A stretch of 64,000 nucleotides of DNA from Mesomycoplasma molare (GCF_024918955.1 NZ_CP103423.1:310001-374000), one strand, 5' to 3'; counted from the first letter of the stretch, positions 30,701 through 46,749 are shown. Made by a program: numbers and translations. The notes: generated from the letters alone by a model not told the origin.

Positions 30701-31476
30701 GATATCTTATTAAATCCGCAGGGTGTTCCTTCACGTATGAATATTGGACAAGTTTTAGAATTACATTTAGGAATGGCTGCTAAAAAGTTAAATGTAAAAT
30801 TTGTAACACCTGTTTTTGATGGTGTAAAAAATAAAGATATAACTGCAGTTTTAGAAGAAGCAGGTTTACCTACTTCAGGTAAATTTAAATTATTTGATGG
30901 TATAACAGGGTTACCATTTGATAATGAAGTTTCTGTCGGTGTTATGTATATGCTAAAATTACAACACATGGTTGATGATAAAATAAACGCACGTAGTGTT
31001 GGGCCTTATTCATTAATAACTCAACAACCACTTGGTGGTAAATCACAAAATGGTGGACAAAGATTTGGGGAAATGGAAACATGAGCATTAGAGGCGTTTG
31101 GAGCTTCTACTGTTTTACAAGAATTATTAACTTATAAATCCGATAATATTCAAGGAAGAAATATCCTTTACAACGTTTTAGCAACAGGTGGAAAAATCCC
31201 AAGACCTGGAATGCCTGAATCATTTAACGTTTTAGCTTATGAATTAAGAGGTTTAGGAATTAAGTTAGAAGTTCATAAAAAACAAAACTATAAAGACGAA
31301 GAAGAATTCGAACAAGAGGAAATTAAAACTGTCGAAAATAATAGTAATGATATTAGTATAGAAGATGAATTTTCACCTGAAATTATTAATGACTATAATT
31401 TACACGGAAGTTCTAAAAAAGAAGATTCAGAACATTTAAACATATTAAATGAAGAATATGAAGAAGGAGAATATTA

Positions 31477-31477
<1 letters not shown>
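27791..31477 (+). CDS. rpoB: RNA polymerase beta subunit
   Basis: 1228 residues. The rifampicin region reads [20 protein letters not shown], followed by [18 protein letters not shown] and [19 protein letters not shown]; near the C-terminus GRHGNKGV and [14 protein letters not shown] are canonical. The residue equal to E. coli His526 is Asn507 here, a change linked to natural rifampicin resistance in mollicutes. The acidic C-terminal extension (EEFEQEE...EEYEEGEY) is typical of mycoplasmas. At least seven TGA Trp codons keep the frame. The TAA stop overlaps the rpoC ATG (TAATG). Confidence 0.98.
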
Positions 31478-35709
<4,232 letters not shown>

Positions 35710-35786
35710 TATTTTTTAAATTTAATAATAATTATGGAAGTAAAATTTCGCGCCATTTTTAATGGTATATAAACAAAACTAAAAAT

Positions 35787-35821
35787 AAAAATACTTTGTT
35801 AGAAGTATTTTTATTTTTTTA
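35787..35821 (+). terminator. Terminator after rpoC
   Basis: Stem AAAAATACTT/AAGTATTTTT with a 6-base loop, then seven T. It separates rpoBC from tmRNA. Confidence 0.85.
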
Positions 35822-35843
35822 TTGTAAAATATTATTTATAAAT

Positions 35844-36222
35844 GGGGGTGTAAAGGCTTCGACATATATGGGTAATATTAGGATTCAGTGGTGTAGTAGA
35901 CCATAATTACTTCTAGGCTTTTTCAAACGGAAAAGAAGAAAAAACAGAAGTTTCATTTAATATGTTAGCTTCAAATAACTCAAACCTAGTTTTTGCTTAG
36001 TATAAACTAGTTGATAATAAAAAATTCCTTTCTTTTTTATTATTCATTATTTTTAAAGGATATGTAGATGGATTTAACTAAAATCTACAGAAATTTTTAG
36101 TTAAATAAATTAATATGTTTTTGTTTATTTAAGTATTAATTTATTATTTAAAATAAACTAAACTGTAAACTTCTAATAAAGTTCATGTGTGGACCCGGGT
36201 TCAATTCCCGGCATCTCCACCA
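35844..36222 (+). ncRNA. ssrA: tmRNA
   Basis: The 5' end GGGGGTG pairs with CATCTCC before an encoded ACCA at the 3' end; the T-arm GACCCGGGTTCAATTCCCGG is intact. The tag frame reads from GGA to TAG and gives a peptide starting GKEEKTEVSF and ending NLVFA, a normal degradation tag for Lon/FtsH-type proteases. Length about 379 nt. tmRNA rescues stalled ribosomes. Confidence 0.96.
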
Positions 36223-36238
36223 TTTTTTTTATTTTAAA

Positions 36239-36282
36239 AATGAATTATTGGATTTTAGAATTCATTTCCAATAATTCATTTA
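36239..36282. terminator. Long hairpin between tmRNA and the convergent gene
   Basis: Stem ATGAATTATTGG/CCAATAATTCAT (12 bp) with a 16-base loop, after T8 that follows tmRNA. It covers the stop codon of the minus-strand gene and could end transcription from both sides. Confidence 0.5.
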
Positions 36283-36493
36283 AAGTTATTTCAGTATCAT
36301 AATAAAATATATTTTCATCTCATGCTTTATCGCTTGAGCTTGCTCTATATTTTATAATTTGGGTGTTAGAATCTCACTCTAAAAAATGATAGTAAGTTTT
36401 TTTATAACCACATGATAAACTTTCTTCTTCGTCCTTGTTAGATTTGTGTGTAAACACTTTTTTAAATAATTCTTTAATTTCTTCTATTTTCAT
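36245..36493 (-). CDS. Small hypothetical protein
   Basis: 82 residues, MKIEEIKELFKKVFTHKSNK at the start, two Trp as TGA, no signal or membrane segment. The middle (YKKTYYHFLEWDSNTQIIKY) alternates like beta strands. It is alone on the minus strand, convergent with tmRNA and divergent from the DeoR-type regulator. No clear ribosome site. Not recognised. Confidence 0.6.
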
Positions 36494-36721
36494 GACATCA
36501 TTATAACATTTTTAATAAAAAATGAATATTAAAGCAAAAAAATAGCAAAAAAATGACTTTTTTAGTTTTACAATAAGATAAAAAATTAATTTTTTATATT
36601 TTTTATTTATTTTTTTAGCAAATTTTATTTTTTGTATTATTTTATTGAAAATAAATTTTAACACTTAAAGTGATATAATTTTAAATTATTAAAGTAATTA
36701 TTCTAATATAAGTGAGGTAAA

Positions 36722-37504
36722 ATGGAAGAAGTTAGAGGTAAAAAAATAATGTCTTTTCTAAAGCAAAAAGAGATTAACGAATATATTAGAGCAAAAAAAG
36801 TTTTAAAACCTATTGATATTGAAGAAAAATTTAATTTAACAAAAAGTACAACTAGAAGATATTTAATAAAATTAGAAGAAGAAGGATATATTAAAAGACC
36901 TTTTGGTGAAGTTATATATAACGAAAAAAAAAATCAAATTGATAAGTTAGCTATAGAGGAAGTGAAAAATAATCCTGAAGAAAAAAGAAAAATAGCAGAA
37001 ACAGCTTCAGTTTTAGCAAAAGATTACTTAAATATTTATGTTGATGGTGGTTCTAGTTGTTTTTATCTTTTAGAATTTTTAGATAAAAGTGCTAACATTT
37101 ATACTAATTCTATCTACAATGCTATGCATGCAATAAATTTAGGTTTTAAAAGTGTTTTTATGATTGGTGGACAAATTAAAAATAAAAGTCTTTCTACAAT
37201 AGCGTTGGATTTAAATACAATTAAGAATTTTAAATTTCAAATTGCATTTTTAGGAGTTAATGGAATTGATGAAGAAGGGAGACTAACAACAACCGAAATT
37301 AACCAAGGGATAATGAAAAAACATATCGCTCAATATTCAGATTTAGTAGTTGTACTTGCGACTGAAGAAAAATTTGGTTATGGAACTTTCTATGATTTTA
37401 CACCCACTAATAAAATGGTATTAGTTGTTACCGATTATACTAAAAGAAAAGACTTTGATGGTTTAAATTTAATAGTAGTTAAAAAACCAGAAATATTAAA
37501 ATAA
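36722..37504 (+). CDS. DeoR/GlpR-family transcription regulator
   Basis: 260 residues. N-terminal helix-turn-helix at about 25-55 (VLKPIDIEEKFNLTKSTTRR) and a C-terminal sugar-phosphate sensing domain: IYVDGGSSCFYLLEFL, VFMIGGQIKNKSLSTIA, FLGVNGIDEEGRLTTTEIN, VLATEEKFG. Such proteins repress sugar-use genes until a phosphorylated sugar binds. The leader has TGATATAAT near 36670 and GTGAGG before the ATG. The Dps-like gene follows after nine bases in the same transcript. The target operon is not obvious in this window. Confidence 0.88.
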   Translation: MEEVRGKKIMSFLKQKEINEYIRAKKVLKPIDIEEKFNLTKSTTRRYLIKLEEEGYIKRPFGEVIYNEKKNQIDKLAIEEVKNNPEEKRKIAETASVLAKDYLNIYVDGGSSCFYLLEFLDKSANIYTNSIYNAMHAINLGFKSVFMIGGQIKNKSLSTIALDLNTIKNFKFQIAFLGVNGIDEEGRLTTTEINQGIMKKHIAQYSDLVVVLATEEKFGYGTFYDFTPTNKMVLVVTDYTKRKDFDGLNLIVVKKPEILK

Positions 37505-37513
37505 AGGAGAAAT

Positions 37514-37936
37514 ATGACAGAAGTAAATAGCTTAAAAAAAATACAATCTAGTTTACAAGTTTTTTATCAAAAAATAAATAATATTCATTGAAACATAAAA
37601 GGATTAGAATTTTTTGAAATTCATGAAGAAACAGATAAACTAAAAGAAGAAATTTTAGAATTTGTAGATCAAATAGCTGAAAAAATAGTTATGAAAGATC
37701 AAGATGCGCTAGGTAGTTATAAAGAAATTTTAGAATATTCTTTTATAAAGGAAATTGAATCAAGACAATTTAACTATAAAGAATCTTTAGAAATTCTAAT
37801 TGAAGATCTAATAAAAATATTAGAATTTTCTGAAAATATAGAATGAAGTGCAAGGGTGCAACCTATATTTGACGAAGTTTTATTAAGTTTTGATAAGTGA
37901 TTATGACAATTTAAAGCAATGAATAAAAATAATTAA
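37514..37936 (+). CDS. Dps/ferritin-like protein
   Basis: 140 residues. QVFYQKINNIHWNIKGLEFFEIHEETDKL is the Dps pattern with the ferroxidase His and the following acidic residues (His, Asp/Glu spaced as usual), and FVDQIAEKIV follows. Dps proteins form 12-mers that oxidise and store iron and may cover DNA. The gene is shorter than most (about 150-170) and has little N-terminal tail for DNA binding. Shine-Dalgarno AAAGGAGAAAT. Co-transcribed with the DeoR-type regulator. Confidence 0.75.
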
Positions 37937-38053
37937 TTTATTTTATTTTTTGCATTTTTAATGTAAAATATTTATATTAAAAATATTTCAAATAATTAAG
38001 TAAAAATAAAATATATTTTTTAATAATAGTTATCATTACAATGGGAGGTAGAA

Positions 38054-38248
38054 ATGGCTATAGTTCCAAAAAGAAAAACTTCTAAGCAACGTAAACACAA
38101 AAGAAGAACTCATGATGCTTTAACAGTTCAAAATTTAGTTAAATGTGCAAATTGTTCTAATGGAATCCAACAACACAGAGTATGTAGATTTTGTGGTTTT
38201 TATAAAGGACAAAAAGTTCAAGGTTTTACTGCATTAAATGATAGATAA
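38054..38248 (+). CDS. rpmF: 50S ribosomal protein L32
   Basis: 64 residues, MAIVPKRKTSKQRKHKRRTH at the start and a CxxC...CxxC zinc site (CANC and CRFC). GGGAGG lies six bases before the ATG. A hairpin terminator follows at 38288. Confidence 0.97.
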   Translation: MAIVPKRKTSKQRKHKRRTHDALTVQNLVKCANCSNGIQQHRVCRFCGFYKGQKVQGFTALNDR

Positions 38249-38287
38249 TATTTTGAATATAAATTTGTATAAGTAGAATATTAAAAT

Positions 38288-38320
38288 AAAATTAAGGTAT
38301 TTAACCTTAATTTTATTTTT
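38288..38320 (+). terminator. Terminator after rpmF
   Basis: Stem AAAATTAAGGT/ACCTTAATTTT with a short loop and a T-run. Confidence 0.85.
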
Positions 38321-38357
38321 TAAAGTAAAATTATATAAATAAAAGAGAGGTGATGAT

Positions 38358-39617
38358 ATGTATAAAAAAATTTCTTTAATGGATAAAGAAATAGAAAATG
38401 CAATTAATAAAGAACTTTTTCGTCAAGAAGAACATATAGAATTAATTGCTTCTGAAAACTATGTATCTGAAGATGTTTTAATGGCTACAGGAAGCATTTT
38501 AACAAATAAATATGGAGAAGGGTATCCGGGAAAAAGATATTATGATGGTTGTGAGAATGTAGATGCTGTAGAAACGCTAGCAATCGAAAGATTAAAAAAA
38601 ATATTTAATGTAAAATACGCAAATGTTCAACCCTATTCAGGTTCTACAGCAAATGCTGCTGCAATAGCTGCGCTAGTTGAACCTAATGGCAAGATCATGG
38701 GGATGTCTTTATCCTCTGGTGGCCATTTAACTCACGGATATAATGTTAATTTTTCTGGTAGATTTTATCAATCTTTTTCTTACGATGTAGATGAAAATGG
38801 ACTATTAAATTATGATAATATTTTAAAACTTGCCAAAGAAATAAAACCAGATCTTATTATTTGTGGTTATTCTGCTTACTCTAGAGAAATTGATTTCAAA
38901 AAATTTAGAGAAATAGCTGATGAAGTTGGTGCTTTTTTAATGGCAGATATTGCGCATATAGCAGGATTAATTGCTGCAGGCATGCATTCTTCACCGGTTG
39001 AATACGCTGATGTAATAACTTCTACTACTCATAAAACATTAAGAGGAGCAAGAGGTGGAATAATTATGACAAACAACGAAGAAATTTCTAAAAAAATTGA
39101 TCGTTGAATTTTCCCGGGTTATCAAGGTGGTCCTTTATTTCATTCCATCGCAGGAAAAGCTGTTGCATTTAACGAAGTACTACAACCTTTTTTTAAAATT
39201 TATGCTAAAAATATAATTAAAAATTCAAAAGCATTTTCTAATCAATTCCAAAAATATAATGTAATTATTATTTCAGGAGGAACTGATAATCATTTATTTA
39301 CAATTAATGTAAAACAATCATATAACTTAACAGGTAAAGAAGCTTCTTCAATCTTACAAAAAATAAATATTACTGTTAATAAAAACACAATACCTAACGA
39401 TACTCAATCACCTTTTATTACCTCGGGTATTAGATTAGGAACAGCAGCTATGACTTCAAGAGGTTTTTCTGAAAATGAATTTAAAATATTAGCAAATATT
39501 ATTAATGAAGCTCTAATAAATCATAAAGATGATAATAAACTAGAGGAATTAAAACTAAAAGTAAAGGAATTAGCAAACAAGTTCCCTATAAAAAAATCTT
39601 ATTGAAATGAAAAATAA
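38358..39617 (+). CDS. glyA: Serine hydroxymethyltransferase
   Basis: 419 residues, full length. [19 protein letters not shown] and [18 protein letters not shown] are at the N-terminus; the PLP-lysine lies in [13 protein letters not shown]. The enzyme converts serine and tetrahydrofolate to glycine and 5,10-methylene-THF. AGAGAGGTG precedes the ATG. Its last codons contain the ATG of the first ATPase-operon gene (11-base overlap), so the ATPase genes may be partly co-translated with it. Confidence 0.97.
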
Positions 39618-40992
39618 AACATTATTAGTTGAAGAAAATTATTTAGTAAAAAACGTATTATTTCAAAAACAGCAAAAATTTTTTTTGATTTTTAAAATAA
39701 TAATATTACTAATATTTGCTATATATTTCAATATCAATTATGTAAGTTACGTTAATTTAATCAACATAACAAATAATTCTTTACCAACAAAAATTTATTT
39801 TTCATTTATTTACAGTTTCTTGAATTGATTAGCTTACTACTTTTTATTTAGAACTTATATAATTTTTACAGAAAATATTATAAAAATAAGATATTTTCTT
39901 TTTTGAGTAGTTTTATATATTTTCTTATCGTTAGTTTCTTTTATATTTGGATATTTTTTAATGTTTTTCAAAAATAACATAATAACAGAAAGTGAATTTA
40001 AGCAATATATTATAGTTATTTTGTGAATTATATTTTCGATTTTAGTCATTAATCTTTCATATGTTATTTTTAATTACATGTTAAATAAAAAATTCGAATG
40101 AAAAAAGAAATATAAAAATAAATGAATCTTAATTTCCTTTATAAGTAAATTTATTTATTGAATCTTTGCATTTAAAATATATAGTTCGTTGATTTTGTTT
40201 TTAGATTCCAATGAAAACATTCTAGATTTTTACGTAATTGACTTTTGAATAAATCATTGAAATTTAAAAGATTTAATTATAAAATTATTATGAATTATTT
40301 TTTTCGGAATAACATTTTTTCCGTTTGCTATTACAATGATAAACTTTTGAGAAACAAAGAAAAAAGTTAGAGACATTTCAAATTTAATTTTTCAAATTTC
40401 TTTAGAAACTCTATTTTTTTCAATCATTTGATTTATAATAAAGTTTAATGAAAAAATAAAATTATCGTTTTGAAATTATGTTTTTTTATTTTTTTGTATT
40501 TTAATTATCTTAGCGTTTTTAATAAAGTTATTTAAAAAGAACAATAAAACAACGAATTATTTTTTAAATGTATTTATGGTTTTGTCGCTTTTTATAATTT
40601 GAACGCTTTTTTACTTAATAAATATAATCTACGATTTAGATTCTAAAAAAAATATTGAAGGTTTATATTTAAGTGATGTTAATTTAATATTTAACTCAAT
40701 TACATCTTTTTTTATCATTTTTTTCTTCTCTGTAAAAAAGAAAAAAATTGACAAATATAATAATATTTTTATTAAAGGATTTATAAGTATTTTACTAACG
40801 ATTTTGACTTTTTTGTTTTATCTAAAATCAAATAATCTTTTTCTAGCTATTAATGATTTTTTAAACATAGATATTTTATTATATTCTATTATGTTGTTTT
40901 ATATTAGTGTATTTTTATTAATAAATTCTTGAAACAATTTCTTAATTTTTAAAAATTTAAAAGTAGGTAAAAAAAATGAGATGAATATTTAA
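39607..40992 (+). CDS. F1-like/X0 ATPase operon: polytopic membrane protein
   Basis: 461 residues with about ten to twelve hydrophobic helices, many Trp encoded by TGA. No similarity to F0 a or c subunits is visible: there is no conserved membrane Glu/Asp in a Gly-rich hairpin and no a-type Arg helix that I can point to. In type 2 F1-like ATPases of mollicutes a protein of this kind takes the place of F0 (called X0). First gene of a seven-gene tightly overlapping set. The ATG lies within the end of glyA. Confidence 0.75.
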
Positions 40993-41473
40993 AAAAAATA
41001 AAGCCAAAGCAATTAGAAGAATTTTGAAAAAAGAAAATAATATTTTTTGAATTCTTAACGATTATAAAGAAATAATGAAGAAAATCGAAGTAGCTTCAAT
41101 AAAAGATATAGCTAATGAAATTAAATTGTTTTTAACTCAACAGGAACAAAAGGAATTTGAAAATTTTATTGAAAGTATAGAGAAAAAAATCAAAGATTTA
41201 CAAAGTTTAGATTTTGATGAATTTAAAATAACTTGATTGAAAAAAGAAAAGATAATAATTCCGGTGCTAAATTCAGAAAAGAATATTGAACAAGAAAGAA
41301 TTGAATTAAAAGAAAATTTAGATTTTTTAAATATGTTTGAAAAACTAAAAAAAATAATAACATTTATTTTAAATGGTGAAAAATACTTTTTACTTTCCGA
41401 TGGACTTCTTATAGTTAAAGAAAATGAAAATTATAAACTTTTATTTAATGAAACTAAGGTAACAATTATATAA
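40976..41473 (+). CDS. F1-like/X0 ATPase operon: small subunit
   Basis: 165 residues, charged and helical in the first half (KNKAKAIRRILKKENNIFW, then a Lys/Glu helix), beta-like at the end (GEKYFLLSDGLLIVKENENY). No signal or membrane segment. The ATG lies inside the end of the membrane-protein gene. The TAA stop at 41471 overlaps the next ATG (TAATG). A stalk role is possible from size and position; I do not see direct similarity to delta. Confidence 0.65.
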
Positions 41474-42331
41474 TGAAAAAAATTATGATTTAATTTTAAA
41501 AGATATCAAAATCTATATTCTATATTAAAAATATCAAGATTAAATACTATCTCTGAAATTTTTAAAATTAATAATAATTTTGAAAAAAAAATATCTTATA
41601 TTTTCGAAATAAAAAAAGCTATAGAAAAGATTGAAAATAAACATAAAATTGAATCTTCTTTTTATAAAAATAAGAAAAATAAAAATAATAAAAAACTTTG
41701 AATCTATATTTCGGAACCTATTGAAATAAAAACTATAAATTACAATAAAATAAATGAATTATTAAAAGAAAAGATAGACAAAAATAAAGATAGAATAATA
41801 GTTATAGGGGAAATAGCTAACGCATTCGCTAATAAGGAAAATTTACAAGTAATTTTTAGTAAAAAAAATAATTTAAATAGTGAAATAAAATTTCAGATAG
41901 AGCAAATAATTATAAATTTGTTTTTAAATAAAGAAATAGACGAGGTATTTTTTATTTTAAATACAAATAGAATAAAGAATTGAATTACCAAAGTTATTCC
42001 TATGGATGAATTTGATTTCCAAATTAACAACTATAACATAAATGAACAAATTATATACAAGGATGAGCAAACTTTATTTCCAGATATTTTAAATATTCTA
42101 GAAAATTTATTTTTTAACTATATAAAATTAGTTGTAAATACTTTATTTGAAGAATCTATTTTTTTTAAATACAAGCAAAAATTGCTTTATGAAACAAAAA
42201 AAATGAATGAATTAGAGCAAAAAATATACTCAGTTCAACTTGCTAAAAAAGAAGAAAAACGAAAAGAATTAACAGAAGAAATAATTTTAATTTCACAATA
42301 TACAAAGGAAGAAAATGATGAAAAAATATAG
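41473..42331 (+). CDS. F1-like ATPase gamma-like subunit, frame shifted at poly-A after start
   Basis: The expected ATG (TAATG overlap) is followed by seven A, after which that frame stops at codon 7. With six A the frame reads MKKLWFNFKRYQ and is open to TAG at 42331, about 285 residues. The body ends in a long helix (LEQKIYSVQLAKKEEKRKEL, then TEEIILIS) with the same layout as the C-terminus of F1 gamma, and the middle (RIIVIGEIANAFANKENLQVI) recalls the gamma Rossmann part. The first in-frame ATG without correction is only at 42002. Either an off state of a slippage switch, corrected by slippage in transcription, or a sequence error. Confidence 0.65.
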
Positions 42332-42839
42332 ATCATTTCTAAAAAATAAATTTTTCTTTTTTAAGAAGAAAAAGCATTTTTTTGATCTAACAATAAATTT
42401 TTCTAACGGCGAAAAAGTTGTTTTTTCAAACAAAAGATTAAATATTTTTCTTTTTGAAGACAAGAATTATTTTAGTTTAAAAAAAAATATTTTTTCCTCT
42501 TTTAGTAATTGTATAATTAAAATAATTGATCAAAATAAAAGCATAAAAAACATTTATTTTCTAGTTGAAAAAATAATATTCTCATCAGATAATAAAGAAG
42601 CTAATTTGATTATTTTAGGTAAAGAAAAAGAACTATTATATTTCGATAAAAATAAAAAAATAAAACAAGAATTATTAAAAGAATATAAAGAAATTAAAGT
42701 AAATTATAAATATTTTTTATCAAAAACTAAGTTAGGTTTAGAATTAGAAGAGTTATATGATTCAAAAAATGTTTTTACTAAATATCAAGAATTAAAAATG
42801 ATGAAAGGTTTAAAACTATATTATAAAAAAAATGACTAA
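42315..42839 (+). CDS. F1-like/X0 ATPase operon: subunit, possibly epsilon-like
   Basis: 174 residues, starting MMKKYRSFLKNKFFFFKKKK. The first 90 residues alternate as beta strands (FFDLTINFSNGEKVVFSNKR), the last 60 are helical and basic; beta-sandwich then helices is the layout of F1 epsilon, but sequence support is weak. Overlaps both neighbours by a few bases (16 upstream, 8 downstream). AAGGAAGAAA precedes the ATG pair. Lys content is very high. Confidence 0.6.
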   Translation: MMKKYRSFLKNKFFFFKKKKHFFDLTINFSNGEKVVFSNKRLNIFLFEDKNYFSLKKNIFSSFSNCIIKIIDQNKSIKNIYFLVEKIIFSSDNKEANLIILGKEKELLYFDKNKKIKQELLKEYKEIKVNYKYFLSKTKLGLELEELYDSKNVFTKYQELKMMKGLKLYYKKND

Positions 42840-45219
42840 AAAAATCTTTTCTAAAAAAACGTTTTTTAAAAAAATAGGACTAATTATTCCATTATCAGTC
42901 TCAATTTTTAGTTTTGTTTCTATGTCGGAAAACGCTTCTGTTGAAGATGAAAATGATTTAATAAGTTATAAAGAAAAAATAAAAACAAATATTGAAAATA
43001 GTTTAAAAAATAAAATAACATCTTTATATGAAGAAGCAAAAAATTCTCATAATACTAATTTTCCTACAAAAGAAAGTTATGAAAAGTTGAGATTTTATGA
43101 AAATTTAAGTAAAAATTTTTCATTAGTAAAAAATTCTTTTGAAGGTTTTTTTGAAAGAGATTTTCAATTCTTAATAAGAAAAACCTACATAAGTTCAACT
43201 TCCGGTGATCCTAATAATATAAATGACGAAAACACAATAATAAACACTTTAACCAAAGAAGAAAAAAAAGAAATATTAAATGATTATGAATTAAGAATTA
43301 TTAATATTTATATTGTTTTTGATTCTTGATTAAAAAATCAAGAAAATTTTCCTATTTATGGGGAGGATTTTTCAATTTCAGATAAAGAAATTACAGAGAT
43401 TGAAAGAAATAAACTTATACAACTATTATTTAAAATGGAAAATAGAATTAGAAATTTTTCTTCTGAAAATTTTATCGCAAAAGCTATTAGAGATAAACTA
43501 ATAGAACATAGAACTAGAGATAGAAAAATAATTAGAGAAGAAAGTTTAAAAAGTGAAATGGCTTTCGGAAAAATATCAATAAAAAAAGAAGCTTTAGAAA
43601 AAAATGCTTTTCTTTTAAAAAAAAGTGATATTTTTATCGAAAATAAGAATAACTTATTAATATATTCAGATAATTTTAAAGTCGTCTCTATTAATGAAAC
43701 TGAATCTACAGAAGGAAAAATTTTAGAATTAAAAACGACTGCAAGATTAAATAATGTTCACATAGAATTATCAGAAACCTTTGAATTTGATTTTAAATTT
43801 AATGATTACTTTAATTTATATTTAAATAGAATAAATGAAGATATTAAAAAAAATAAAACAATTTATTTAAAAAAAGAAGCAGAAAATAAATTATTTAAAG
43901 ATTTAACTATCGAAGATTTTTATCATATAAAAAGCGAAGAAAATGATTATGATTTAGAAATTAAATCAATAGAAAAAGTAGAAGGTAATGAAGACTTATC
44001 TAAAGCAAAAATTAATTATAGCATTATCAAAAAATTTACTGAAAATGACTTTGAAGTAGTTAAACCAAATCTTATTGAAAATAAAATATTTGAAGACGCT
44101 ATTATAATTCAAAATATAAGAACAAAAAAAGATTTAAATTTAGATCAGGCAAAAGAATTAAATGTTATATTGACTGATAAAGGAAAAAAAATAACAGCTT
44201 CTCAAGCTAAATATTTTACGCCTTTAGAACAAATTGCTTTTATTGAAGGTGATAGACAAGGGTTTATATATAAAATAAAAAATATTAGAAAAAAAGAAAA
44301 TACCGATGGGACGATAGGGATAGTAGAAATAGAAATATCAAACGGTATAAATTCTAAAAAATACCAAAAAGAACTTGAAGGATTTTTAAATGAAAATTCG
44401 GCACCCCCTTTAAATGGAGAAAATAATTTAAGCGAAGAAGAAAAAAATGAAATTTATTCAAAACTTGTAGAAAATCAACCAGAAATATTTTCAAAATTTT
44501 TAGATAGCTCTAAATTTAAAAATTTATCAGAAAAAGAGAAAAATACTTTAGCAACAGCGGCGTTATTATTTAAAAATTTTTATTCAAAAGAAAATCTGGA
44601 AAAAATAATAAATAACTTATCTCAAGATGAAGAATTTGAAAAACTATCAAAAGAAGAAAAAGAATTAAAAATCAAAGAAGCTTTTAATTCAGAAATTTTA
44701 GAAATGATTATGGAAAATAAAGAAATTTTACAAAAATCATTCGATCTTTCTTCGGATAAAAAAATCGAGAATATAAAGGAATTGTTTGAAGATACTTTAA
44801 AAATTGATTCAAGTATTTCAAATGATGTAATAAATAAAATAAAAGAAGATAAAGAAAAAATATTAGATAATTTAAATAATTTAGAAGATAAAGAAACTAT
44901 AAAAAAAATAATAGATAGCATTTATAAAATAAATGAAGAAGAAAGAAAAATTCTTTTTGATAATGGAAGCTCGTTTTTAGAAAATATAAATCCTTTCAAA
45001 GTTAAAAATATAAAAAATAAAGTAGAACAATCGATATTATGATCTATTTTAGCTATTTCAAGCACTACATTGATTACTACAATTACTTCTATTGGTGTTT
45101 TAATTGCTAAAAATAAAGCAAAAATAAAGAATAAATTATCTCTGTTTTTATCAATGGGAATAGTTTCGGGTGTTATAACAACTTTTGTTATTGTAATTTT
45201 ATTAGAATTGTTGAGGTAA
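42832..45219 (+). CDS. F1-like/X0 ATPase operon: large membrane-anchored surface protein
   Basis: 795 residues. The N-terminus (KKIGLIIPLSVSIFSFVSMS) is a signal or anchor helix. Residues about 40-730 are hydrophilic, mostly helical and Glu/Lys/Asn-rich. Two hydrophobic helices lie at the C-terminus (ILAISSTTLITTITSIGVLIA and MGIVSGVITTFVIVILLELL). In type 2 ATPases such a protein is thought to face the outside and couple the F1-like motor to a surface task. One TGA Trp at 43327 and one at 45040. Seven bases separate it from the alpha-like gene. Confidence 0.75.
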
Positions 45220-45225
45220 AATAAA

Positions 45226-46749
45226 ATGAAAAAAAATAATCCTATTATAAAATCAATAAATAATTCCTTAATTGAAGTTGAAGGAGAGTTTGATTATGCT
45301 CAAAATCAATTTTTTAAAATTAACAACGACACAAATGCTTTCTTATTAGATGCTTCAAATAAGAAAGCAAATTTAATTATTTCTAATACTAATTCGAAAA
45401 TAAATATAAACACAGAAATTGAAACATATTCCTTTGAAAGTATTGAAACAAAAGAATCGTATTTCGGAAACATAATTGATATAAACGGAAATTTATTAAA
45501 TAAGGAAGAAATTAAGTTTGATTCTAAGGAAGATTTTTCTTATGGCCAAAGTAAAATATTTTCTACTGCAAGAGACATAAAATTTAGAGAAAAATTAAAC
45601 ACACCTTTAAAAACAGGATATTTTGGTATAGATTTATTCACTCCTATAGGAAGAGGGCAAAGACAATTAATTATAGGTGATAGAAAAACAGGAAAGACTT
45701 TTATTTCCTTATCTTCTTTAATAAATAATAAAAACGAAGAAAATGTTAAATTTATTTATGCATCTATTGGTCAAAAACAAAATTCTGTTTCAGAAGTATT
45801 TAGTATTTTAAAAAAGAATAATTGTTTATCAAAAACAATAATTATTCATGCTAGTCCTGATAATTCATATGAACAATTTTTACTACCTTATGTAGCAATG
45901 GCTCATGCTGAAAATTTAGAAAAAAACAATTTTGATGTAGTTTTAGTTTTAGATGATTTATCAAAACATGCAAATATTTATAGAGAAATTTCTTTACTAA
46001 TTAATAAACCTGTTGGAAGAGAAGCGTTTCCTGGGGATATCTTTTTTATGCATTCAAAATTATTAGAAAGAGGTGGAAATTTTAAAAATTCTGGAAGTAT
46101 AACTGTTTTACCAATAATTGAAACTAATTCTGGAGATATAACTTCTTTAATTGCATCTAATTTAATTTCTATAACAGATGGGCAAATTATTACAAATGCA
46201 GAATTATTTAATTTAGGAATAATTCCAGCAATCAACTTTTCAATTTCTGTTTCTCGTACAGGTGCATCTGTACAAGATTCAAGAACTTCAAAAATATCTA
46301 AAGAAATATATAAAATTTATAATACTTATCTTAAAAATAAAAATTTGACAGATTTGAATTTTAACATTTCAAAAACCTTTTCTAAAATTTTAAATCAAGG
46401 GAAAAATATAGAAAAATTCTTGATACAAAAAGATTTTGATTCTCTCTATAAAAATTCAGAGTTAATTTTAATTTCACAAATAATAAAGTGAGATATTTTA
46501 AATTGAAGCGATGAAAACAAAGAGTTAATCAATTTTATTTTTAGATGATTTAAAACAAATTGACTTTCAAAAAGCTTTCTAGATAACTATATGAAATGTG
46601 AATATGTAGATGAATACATTTGAAAAGAATATGTAATTCATTTATTTAATAGTTACTACGAATTTAAAAATATAAATAGAAAATTAAAGAATGAATTATT
46701 TTTTAGAAAAATTAGTAAAGAAATGATAAAGAAAGTTTTAGGAGAATAA
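45226..46749 (+). CDS. F1-like ATPase alpha-like subunit
   Basis: 507 residues. Walker A GDRKTGKT at about 151-158 keeps the alpha-type GDRxTGKT form; GRGQRQLIIG precedes it, and SVSRTGASVQ equals the alpha SVSRVGSAAQ with the arginine finger position. The N-terminal barrel and C-terminal helical region are diverged. Paralogue of ATP synthase alpha, in the type 2 F1-like set of mollicutes. Its TAA overlaps the beta-like ATG. Confidence 0.88.

Noticed and set aside
36120-36222. Separate tRNA gene ending in CCACCA
   Set aside because: The 3' T-arm and acceptor belong to tmRNA; its 5' half is at 35844 and the tag frame lies between.
44622-44921. Minus-strand frame within the large ATPase-operon protein
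   Set aside because: It is a Ser/Phe/Ile-rich antisense reading of Lys/Glu-rich codons, a typical shadow in AT-rich DNA.
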